64,000 nt of DNA from Muribaculaceae bacterium (GTDB lineage Bacteria; Bacteroidota; Bacteroidia; Bacteroidales; Muribaculaceae): contig JAFRRT010000023.1 in NCBI GenBank assembly GCA_017427945.1, positions 27,498 to 91,497 on the forward strand. Direction: 5' to 3'. Below, piece by piece: positions 50,599 through 57,890 of the stretch. Made by a program: the position numbers and the translations under genes. Position 1 is the stretch's first letter; every line of letters starts with the position of its first letter. Under the pieces are notes generated by a model. The model searched no databases. It saw only the letters and a list, made by a program, of their open reading frames with translations, and was not told the origin of the DNA.

Positions 50599-51972
50599 TC
50601 AATTGGCGAAGTAGCTCTTCATCAGCTTCTTGACACGTGGACTCAGGGCGATAATCGTGAACATGGTGCACAGCGCCATCAACGCAAACGCCAGGTCCAT
50701 GATGCTCACCATCACCTTAAGCGGAATCATCGCGGCAACGACAATCATCGCCAGGTAATAGTAATTGTACCACTTCACGTTGTGCGCGCCAAACAGGTAG
50801 TTGGTACACTTCTGCCCGTAGTAGCTGTAGGAGAACATTGTCGAGAAGGCAAAGAAGAACACAATCGCCATCAGTAGCAGGTGGCCCACACCGGGCAGCA
50901 GCTGGCCCCAAGCGCCCAAGGCGACGTACAGGCCCTTGGGGTCGGTCAGGCCCACGTAATTGCCCGCAATGATGATGGGTATCGACGTGAGGGTGCATAC
51001 CAGGCCCGAGTCGATGGCGGGACCCAGCATGGCGATGAGGCCCTCGCGAATGGGCTCGGTGTTCTTGCTGGCACCGTGCATCATCGAGGCGGTACCCACA
51101 CCGGCCTCGTTGACAAACGCCGCACGCCGTGCACCCGTCAGGGCCACATAGGCAAACGCGCCAAAGCCCGCCCTCATGTCAAACGCGCTCTCAAATATCT
51201 TGGCGAACACCCCGGGGATGTCCTTGTAATACACTGCCATAATCACGAGCACCATAATCAGGTACAGGATGACCATTACCGGCACGATGCGCGATGCCAG
51301 CAGGGCGATGCGCTTGATACCGCCCAGGATGACGGCGCCCACGATGGTCACCATCACCATGCCCATGATAAAGCGCAGCAGCAGCGTGTTCTCAATGCCC
51401 ATGGGCGTGGTGAACACCGTCGTTACCGACTCCACCAGCTGGTTGGCCTGCATGAAGCACAACGTGCCCACGAGGCCGAAGATCGAGAACGCCACGGCCA
51501 GCGGCTTCCACTTCTTGCCCAGGCCCTCGGTGATGATATACATGGGTCCGCCCTGCACCTCGCCGGCACTGTCGCGGCCCTTGTACATGATCGACAACGT
51601 ACCCTCAAAGAACTTGGTCGCCATGCCCACCAGGGCACTCACCCACATCCAGAAGACCGTGCCCGGTCCGCCTATCGATAACGCGATGGCGACACCGGCA
51701 ATGTTGCCCATGCCCACCGTGGCTGCAATGGCGCTCAGCAAAGCCTGCACCGAGCTGATCTGGCCCGACTGCTTGCCGCTGTCGCTCGCCTGCTTCTCGC
51801 GCAGGGCACGCAGGGCACGCGGCAACCGCCGCACCGACACCGCTCCTGAATAGATGAACAGGAACAGGCCACCGCCTATCAACAGGAAAAACTCAGGGTA
51901 GCCGCACACGGCATCGCTCGCGGCCACTATCCAGTTACTCAACGCATCAAGCACGTTTCCCATAATTCTCAA
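50599..51972 (-). CDS. Alanine/glycine:cation symporter (AGCS family)
   Basis: A 457-residue inner-membrane sodium- or proton-coupled amino-acid symporter. About ten to eleven hydrophobic segments are visible. Family blocks are SAIAATVGMGNIAGVAIALS, GGPGTVFWMWVSALVGMATK, EGTLSIMYKGRDSAGEVQGG and FVNEAGVGTASMMHGASKNT. The substrate is probably Ala or Gly, judged by family. A -7 element lies 26 bp before the start (51998-52005), so this gene begins the transcript that may run on through the next gene to porW. Confidence 0.93.
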   Translation of the reverse strand: MRIMGNVLDALSNWIVAASDAVCGYPEFFLLIGGGLFLFIYSGAVSVRRLPRALRALREKQASDSGKQSGQISSVQALLSAIAATVGMGNIAGVAIALSIGGPGTVFWMWVSALVGMATKFFEGTLSIMYKGRDSAGEVQGGPMYIITEGLGKKWKPLAVAFSIFGLVGTLCFMQANQLVESVTTVFTTPMGIENTLLLRFIMGMVMVTIVGAVILGGIKRIALLASRIVPVMVILYLIMVLVIMAVYYKDIPGVFAKIFESAFDMRAGFGAFAYVALTGARRAAFVNEAGVGTASMMHGASKNTEPIREGLIAMLGPAIDSGLVCTLTSIPIIIAGNYVGLTDPKGLYVALGAWGQLLPGVGHLLLMAIVFFFAFSTMFSYSYYGQKCTNYLFGAHNVKWYNYYYLAMIVVAAMIPLKVMVSIMDLAFALMALCTMFTIIALSPRVKKLMKSYFAN

Positions 51973-51997
51973 TCAGTTTTTATTAGAATAAGCCGCC

Positions 51998-52005
51998 CAA
52001 AGGTA
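51998..52005 (-). promoter_or_regulatory. -7 promoter element for the symporter gene
   Basis: The reverse strand reads TACCTTTG, 26 bp upstream of the start. Confidence 0.65.
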
Positions 52006-52119
52006 CAACTAATTTCCTGAATGGCGGCATTCACCCTCCACATTTTTGGCCACCGCCCGCTGTACCGCATCACCCTATAAAAAACCGAGACGAGGCTGCT
52101 CACGCAGACTCGCCTCCAG

Positions 52120-52193
52120 CGCTTCTTCTTGGACTTGAACCAAGGACCCCCTGATTAACAGTCAGATGCTCTAACCAACTGAGCTAAAGAAGC
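52120..52193 (-). tRNA. tRNA-Asn (anticodon GTT), copy 1
   Basis: The reverse strand folds with acceptor GCTTCTT/AAGAAGC, D arm AGCTCAGTTGGTTAGAGC, anticodon stem TCTGA/TCAGG around CTGTTAA, and T arm GGTTCAAGTCC. The discriminator is G and CCA is not encoded. It is identical to the copy 31 bp upstream. Confidence 0.96.
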
Positions 52194-52224
52194 CTTTATA
52201 ATATCTAAACATTATGGTGAATAG

Positions 52225-52298
52225 CGCTTCTTCTTGGACTTGAACCAAGGACCCCCTGATTAACAGTCAGATGCTCTAACCAACTGAGCTAAAGAAGC
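52225..52298 (-). tRNA. tRNA-Asn (anticodon GTT), copy 2
   Basis: Sequence identical over 74 bases to the copy at 52120-52193, in the same orientation. It is the first transcribed of the pair, behind the -7 element at 52342-52349. Confidence 0.96.
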
Positions 52299-52341
52299 CT
52301 TTCCAACACCTTTGCGGCAATACCTGCCGAAAAATGCGGTG

Positions 52342-52349
52342 CAAAGTTA
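52342..52349 (-). promoter_or_regulatory. -7 promoter element for the tRNA-Asn pair
   Basis: The reverse strand reads TAACTTTG, about 44 bp before the first tRNA. Confidence 0.6.
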
Positions 52350-52455
52350 CTGCCAAAAATTGAACTGTGCAATAAATTTTTGAAAAAACTTGAAAAATTT
52401 CGTTCTTTGCGATAATTTTAGACCTTGATTACAGTTCTAATTCACGGAATAGTAG

Positions 52456-52463
52456 TACTTTTG
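52456..52463 (+). promoter_or_regulatory. -7 promoter element for the S41 protease gene
   Basis: TACTTTTG matches TAnnTTTG and lies 29 bp before the start codon. Confidence 0.6.
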
Positions 52464-52492
52464 ACAGTTCAATACACTTTATCATCAAGCTA

Positions 52493-54220
52493 ATGAAAAA
52501 GACCATTAAATATATAGCCTGGGCTTGTCTGGCACTCTGCCTGACAAATACCGTGGCGCTGGCCGACGACGACAAGGCCGTGAACGACGATGCCGCAGTG
52601 GCTCGCAGCCTCGACATCTTCAACTCCCTTTACAAGGAGCTCAACACGTTCTATGTCGATACCATCGATGCCCAAAAGACCATCGAGAACGCTATCAACG
52701 CCATGCTCGACGACATCGACCCCTACACCGAGTACATCCCCGCCAAGGAGGCCGACGACTTCATCACCATCAGCACCGGCGAGTATGGCGGCATCGGCAG
52801 CTACCTCATGGAGCGCACCGTCGATGGCAAGAAGTGCGTCTTCATCAGCGGACCCTATGAGGGCAGCCCCGCCGCACGTGCCGGACTGCGTTCGGGTGAC
52901 CGCATCATCATGATCGACGGTGACAGCACTGCCGGATGGGACAGCGAGAAAGTAAGCAAGCACCTCAAGGGGCAGGCCAACACCCACCTCACCGTCACCG
53001 TCGTGCGCCCCTGGGACGAGGACAGCATCAAGACCTTCTCGTTCAACCGCGAGACCATCAGCGTCAACCCCGTGCCCTACTACGGCGTGACACGCGGCGA
53101 CATCGGCTATATCGACCTCACCACCTTCAACGAGAAGTCGGCACAGCAGGTGCGTCAGGCACTCATTGAACTCAAGAAAGACCCGCGCGTCAAGAACATC
53201 GTGCTCGACCTGCGCAGCAACGGCGGCGGCATCGTCGAGGGCTCCATGCAGATTGTGGGATGCTTCGTCCCCAAGGGCACCCAGGTGATGCAGATGCGCG
53301 GACGCGACAAGACCAGCGAGCGCACCTATAAGACCACCGTCGATCCTGTGGATACCGACATCCCCCTGGCGGTGCTCATCGACGGTGCATCGGCCAGCGC
53401 CAGCGAGATTACCGCGGGAGCGCTGCAGGACCTCGACCGCGCGGTCATCATCGGCTCGCGCTCCTATGGCAAGGGACTGGTGCAGTCCACCCGCTCCCTG
53501 CCCTATGACGGCATGCTCAAGGTCACCATCGCCAAGTATTACATCCCCAGCGGACGACTCATCCAGGAGGTGGACTACGGCAACCGCAACGCCGACGGCT
53601 CCTTCAAGAAGACCACTACCGACAGCACCGCACGCATCTTCCACACCGCCCACGGCCGTGAGGTGCGCGAGGGTGGCGGCATCGCCCCCGACATCAAGGT
53701 CGAGCCGCGCGAACTCAAGCGCATCGTCTATAACATCATGCGCGACCACTGGGACTTCGACTTCGCCACTCGCTATGTCGCTCAGCACGGCAACGAGATT
53801 GCCAGCCCTGCCGACTTCACCATCACCGACGAAATCTTCAACGAATTCAAGGCATCTATCAACCCCGACAAGTTCGAATACGACAAGGTGTGTGAGCAGC
53901 AGCTCGCCACATTGCGCAAGACCGCGACCGCCGAGGGCTACATGAACGACTCCACCGCAGCCGCCTTCGACCGACTCGAAGCCCTGCTCAAGCACGACCT
54001 TGACCACGACCTCGACATTCACCGCCGCGACATCTCCACCCTGCTCTCTCAGGAAATCATGGACCGACTCTACTATCAGCGCGGACAGGTCGAGAACGCC
54101 ATCAAGGACGACGAGTGCATCGACAAGGCAAAAGAGATGTTCGACAAACCCGGCGAATACCGCCGCATCCTCAACCTCCCCGCCAAGAAATCTTCAACCC
54201 CCAAAAAGAAGAAAAAATGA
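52493..54220 (+). CDS. C-terminal processing protease, S41 family
   Basis: A 575-residue periplasmic serine protease of the CtpA/Prc type. The signal peptide is about 1-24 (LCLTNTVALA). A PDZ domain at about 90-175 holds GIGSYLMERTVDGKKCVFIS and AARAGLRSGDRIIMIDGD. The catalytic domain has IGYIDLTTFNEKS and NGGGIVEGS. The nucleophile is Ser302 in DGASASASEI, and the general base is Lys327 in RSYGKGLVQ, with the 25-residue spacing of the family. The C-terminal ~170 residues are the Bacteroidota DUF-like helical extension, ending in a Lys-rich KKSSTPKKKKK tail. It is a single gene between the tRNA-Asn genes and mfd, closed by a terminator. Confidence 0.93.
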   Translation: MKKTIKYIAWACLALCLTNTVALADDDKAVNDDAAVARSLDIFNSLYKELNTFYVDTIDAQKTIENAINAMLDDIDPYTEYIPAKEADDFITISTGEYGGIGSYLMERTVDGKKCVFISGPYEGSPAARAGLRSGDRIIMIDGDSTAGWDSEKVSKHLKGQANTHLTVTVVRPWDEDSIKTFSFNRETISVNPVPYYGVTRGDIGYIDLTTFNEKSAQQVRQALIELKKDPRVKNIVLDLRSNGGGIVEGSMQIVGCFVPKGTQVMQMRGRDKTSERTYKTTVDPVDTDIPLAVLIDGASASASEITAGALQDLDRAVIIGSRSYGKGLVQSTRSLPYDGMLKVTIAKYYIPSGRLIQEVDYGNRNADGSFKKTTTDSTARIFHTAHGREVREGGGIAPDIKVEPRELKRIVYNIMRDHWDFDFATRYVAQHGNEIASPADFTITDEIFNEFKASINPDKFEYDKVCEQQLATLRKTATAEGYMNDSTAAAFDRLEALLKHDLDHDLDIHRRDISTLLSQEIMDRLYYQRGQVENAIKDDECIDKAKEMFDKPGEYRRILNLPAKKSSTPKKKKK

Positions 54221-54265
54221 TATTCCTTAGCTGTTAGGGAAAACAATAAATACAATCATGACATC

Positions 54266-54298
54266 AGGCGTGACGCTACTCGCGTTACGCCTTTCTTT
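54266..54298 (+). terminator. Terminator of the S41 protease gene
   Basis: AGGCGTGACGC (54266-54276) pairs with GCGTTACGCCT (54282-54292), one G-T pair, followed by TTCTTT. Confidence 0.8.
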
Positions 54299-54433
54299 AA
54301 CCACGAACCTTTAGCTCGGCGAAGCCAATTACACACATCGAACGAATTAACATCAACACATAGTTTTATTGTACTTATTGTTGTCGTAATATAAGAATTG
54401 TTGTTGTCGTGCCGATGATTAAGGAATAATGTG

Positions 54434-54441
54434 TAATTTTG
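54434..54441 (+). promoter_or_regulatory. -7 element directly before the mfd start
   Basis: TAATTTTG is followed by TCGTC and then the mfd ATG at 54447, leaving almost no 5' leader. The -33 region is not convincing. Confidence 0.5.
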
Positions 54442-54446
54442 TCGTC

Positions 54447-57400
54447 ATGGAGATACAGGGGTTGTGTACATTGTTTGCCAGTAAGGGGCGTACGGCGGCG
54501 TTAAAGCGACTGTTTGACGGCGACGGACGCAGGGCGGTGATCGACGGGTTGGCGGGGTCCAGCGCGGCGATGTTGTTTGCTGCCTTGCCCAAGCAGGCCT
54601 GCCCCTACCTGATTGTGGTCAACGACCTTGACGAGGCGGGCTACATGTACAACGACCTGTGCCAGCTCTTGGGCGACAAGCAGGTGCTGATTTTCCCGTC
54701 GGGCTACAAACGCGACATCAAATACGGCCAAATTGACGCGCCGAACGAGATTCTGCGCACCGAGGTGCTTAATCGCTGGTATGACGACGCGGAGGTGCGC
54801 TGGGTGGTAACCTACCCTGAGGCGCTGGCCGAGCGGGTGCGCCGCCGCGAGGACGTGGAGGCGAGCACCGTGCAGCTCAAGGCAGGCGGCACGGCGGACC
54901 TGACGGAGGTGGCGGCACGGCTACGTGAGCTGGGCTTTACGGCAACCGACTACGTCTATGAGCCAGGACAGTACAGCGTGCGCGGCTCCATCCTCGACGT
55001 GTTCAGCTACAGCAACGAGCTGCCCTACCGCATCGACTTTTGGGGCGACGACATCGACTCGATACGCACCTTTAACGTCGAGACGCAGCTCAGCGAGGAG
55101 CGCCTGGAGCACGTGAGCATCCTAAACAACGACACGGGCGGCGGCCGTGAGGACAACGTGTCGCTGCTCGATTATGTGGGCGACGATACCGTGGTGCTGT
55201 GCCGCAGCCACCAGTGGCTTGCCAGCCGCATCCGCGAGATTGCCCGCGAGGGGATGTCGGTGAGCGCCCTCATCGCCAACGAGGGCGACACGCAAGCCGT
55301 GAACAAGGTGGTGGACGCCGACCTGTTCCTGCAACGGCTGGAGCAGCTGCGGCGCATCGACTTCACCGACGGCGAGGCGGCACCCCAGCGCGGTATCAAG
55401 CGGCTGACGCTGCACTGCAAGCCGCAGGGCATCTACCACAAGAACTTTGACCTCATCGGGCAGTCGTTCGGCGACTTCCTGGCCAAGGGATACAAGCTGC
55501 TCATCCTGAGTGACAGCGCCAAGCAGATTGAGCGCCTGCGCAACATCTTTGAGGACCGCGGCGACGACATCACCTTTGAGCCTGTGCTGCGCACGCTGCA
55601 CGAGGGCTTCGTCGATGACGACCTGAAGCTGTGCGTCTTCACCGACCACCAGATTTTTGACCGCTTCCACAAGTATAACCTGAAGAGCGACCGGGCCCGC
55701 TCGGGAAAACTCGCGTTGTCGCTCAAGGAACTGAACCAGATAGAGAAGGGCGACTATATCGTGCACGAGGACCTGGGCGTAGGCAAGTTCGGCGGACTCA
55801 TCCGCACCTCGATGAACGGCACGCCGCAAGAGATGATCAAACTCACCTACCTGAACGGCGATGAGGCCTACGTGTCAATCCACTCGCTTCACAAACTCTC
55901 GAAATACCGCAGCAAGGAAGGCGAAGCACCGAGGCTGAACCGACTGGGCAGCAACGCCTGGGCACGCATCAAGTCGCGCACCAAGAGCCGCCTGAAGGAC
56001 ATCGCACGCGAACTCATCAAGCTGTATGCCGCGCGCCGCGAGCAGGAGGGCTTTGCCTACACGCCCGACGGTTACATGCAGCAGGAGCTGGAGGCATCGT
56101 TCATCTATGAGGACACGCCCGACCAGCTGACCGCCACCCAAGCTGTGAAGGCCGACATGGAGAGCAATAAGCCGATGGACCGCCTCATCTGCGGCGATGT
56201 GGGCTTCGGCAAGACCGAGATCGCCATCCGCGCCGCTTTCAAGGCCGCCACCGACGGCAAGCAGACCGCCGTGCTGGTGCCCACGACGGTGCTGGCGTTC
56301 CAGCACTGGCGCACCTTCAGCGAACGCCTGCAGGACTACCCTGTGCGCGTGGATTACCTGAGCCGCGCCCGCAAGCCCAAAGAGGTGAAGCAGGTGCTCG
56401 CCGACCTCAAGGAGGGCAAAATCGACATCCTTATCGGCACCCACAAGCTCATCGGCAAGACGGTGCAGTTTCATGACCTGGGCCTGCTGGTGGTGGACGA
56501 GGAACAGAAGTTCGGCGTCGCCGTCAAGGACAAACTCAAGCAGATGAAGCTCAACGTGGACACGCTGACGATGAGCGCCACTCCCATCCCGCGCACCCTG
56601 CAGTTCTCGCTCATGGGCGCCCGCGACCTGAGCACCCTGACCACACCGCCCGCCAACCGCTACCCCATCCTCACCACCGTGGGGACGCTGAACGACGACA
56701 TCATTGCCGAGGCCATCAACTTTGAGCTGTCGCGCAACGGCCAGGTGTTCTTTGTGAACCACCGCATCGAGCAGCTGGAGCAGCTGGAGAACATGATACA
56801 CCGCGTGGTGCCCGACGCCCGCGTTGCCGTGGGTCACGGACAGATGCCGCCCGAGAAGCTGGAGCAGACCATCATCGACTTCGGCAACCACGACTATGAC
56901 GTGCTGCTGGCGACGACCATCATCGAGAACGGCATCGACATGCCCAACGTGAACACCATCATCATCAACAATGCCGACCGCTACGGCCTGAGCGACCTGC
57001 ACCAGTTGCGCGGACGCGTGGGCAGGAGCAACCGCAAGGCCTTCTGCTACCTGCTGGTACCCGCCGGCAAGCCGCTGAACACCGACGCACGGCGCCGCCT
57101 GCAGGCCATCGAAAGCTTCAGCGACCTGGGTGCCGGCATCCAGATTGCCATGCAGGACCTGGACATCCGCGGTGCGGGCAATCTGCTGGGCGCCGAACAG
57201 AGCGGCTTCATCGCCGACCTGGGCTACGAGACCTACCAGCGTGTGCTCAAGGAGGCCGTCACCGAATTGAAGAACGAGGAGTTCTCATCCCTGTTCACTA
57301 CCACGGGCGACGACGGCGAGGAGCAAGACAGCGGGACCGAGTTTGTTACCGACTGCGTCGTGGACACCGACCTGGAACTGATGTTCCCTGCCAGCTATGT

Positions 57401-57809
57401 GCCTCAGGAGAACGAGCGCATCACGCTGTACCGCGAACTCGACAACATGGAGACCGACGAGCAGGTCGAGGCCTTTGAGCAACGCATGGTGGACCGCTTT
57501 GGCAAAATCCCCGCAATGGCCTCCGAGCTCATCCGCATCGTGCCGCTACGCCGCACGGCGCGCCGCCTGGGCATCGAGAAGCTCGTCATCCGCCAGACCA
57601 GGATGCACCTGTTCCTGGTGGGCGAGGAGAATGTCGCCTATTACCAGTCGCCCGCCTTTGGACGCCTGCTCAACTACCTGCAGCAGAACCCGAATCGCTG
57701 CCAGTTGAGCCAGAAGAACGGCCGCCGCAGCATCATCATCAGCAACATCACCAGCGTGAGCAGCGCCCTCACCGTCCTGCGCACCATCACCCACCTCCCC
57801 ACCATCTAA
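54447..57809 (+). CDS. mfd: Transcription-repair coupling factor Mfd
   Basis: ATP-driven translocase that removes RNA polymerase stalled at DNA damage and recruits UvrA. The protein is 1120 residues. The N-terminal third is the UvrB-like D1-D3 module, with ATDYVYEPGQYSVRGSILDV. The RNAP-interacting domain has DYIVHEDLGVGKFGG. The RecG-like motor has Walker A GDVGFGKTE at 583-591, DEEQ at 684-687, MSATPIPRTLQ, and motif VI HQLRGRVGRSNRKAF. The C-terminal TRCF domain ends near residue 1100. A frame start at 54429 would put the -7 element inside the gene. The ATG at 54447 matches the family N-terminus, so it is chosen. Confidence 0.97.
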   Translation: MEIQGLCTLFASKGRTAALKRLFDGDGRRAVIDGLAGSSAAMLFAALPKQACPYLIVVNDLDEAGYMYNDLCQLLGDKQVLIFPSGYKRDIKYGQIDAPNEILRTEVLNRWYDDAEVRWVVTYPEALAERVRRREDVEASTVQLKAGGTADLTEVAARLRELGFTATDYVYEPGQYSVRGSILDVFSYSNELPYRIDFWGDDIDSIRTFNVETQLSEERLEHVSILNNDTGGGREDNVSLLDYVGDDTVVLCRSHQWLASRIREIAREGMSVSALIANEGDTQAVNKVVDADLFLQRLEQLRRIDFTDGEAAPQRGIKRLTLHCKPQGIYHKNFDLIGQSFGDFLAKGYKLLILSDSAKQIERLRNIFEDRGDDITFEPVLRTLHEGFVDDDLKLCVFTDHQIFDRFHKYNLKSDRARSGKLALSLKELNQIEKGDYIVHEDLGVGKFGGLIRTSMNGTPQEMIKLTYLNGDEAYVSIHSLHKLSKYRSKEGEAPRLNRLGSNAWARIKSRTKSRLKDIARELIKLYAARREQEGFAYTPDGYMQQELEASFIYEDTPDQLTATQAVKADMESNKPMDRLICGDVGFGKTEIAIRAAFKAATDGKQTAVLVPTTVLAFQHWRTFSERLQDYPVRVDYLSRARKPKEVKQVLADLKEGKIDILIGTHKLIGKTVQFHDLGLLVVDEEQKFGVAVKDKLKQMKLNVDTLTMSATPIPRTLQFSLMGARDLSTLTTPPANRYPILTTVGTLNDDIIAEAINFELSRNGQVFFVNHRIEQLEQLENMIHRVVPDARVAVGHGQMPPEKLEQTIIDFGNHDYDVLLATTIIENGIDMPNVNTIIINNADRYGLSDLHQLRGRVGRSNRKAFCYLLVPAGKPLNTDARRRLQAIESFSDLGAGIQIAMQDLDIRGAGNLLGAEQSGFIADLGYETYQRVLKEAVTELKNEEFSSLFTTTGDDGEEQDSGTEFVTDCVVDTDLELMFPASYVPQENERITLYRELDNMETDEQVEAFEQRMVDRFGKIPAMASELIRIVPLRRTARRLGIEKLVIRQTRMHLFLVGEENVAYYQSPAFGRLLNYLQQNPNRCQLSQKNGRRSIIISNITSVSSALTVLRTITHLPTI

Positions 57810-57831
57810 ACCCTAGGGGCTCAAAAATCAA

Positions 57832-57860
57832 GCACCCTGCCAAGAATCTTGACAGGATGC
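57832..57860. terminator. Bidirectional terminator between mfd and the Ig-like gene
   Basis: GCA-x-CCTGCCAAG pairs with CTTGACAGG-x-TGC around AAT (two mismatches), with T-rich DNA on one side and AAAAATCAAG on the other. It lies 22 bp after mfd and 30 bp after the convergent gene. Confidence 0.65.
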
Positions 57861-57890
57861 CTATTGTTTGCCCTGATGGAACAGGGGTGC

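Noticed and set aside
52490-54022. A 510-codon frame opposite the S41 protease
   Set aside because: Antisense to a clear protease with catalytic Ser and Lys. Composition is biased and no domain is seen.
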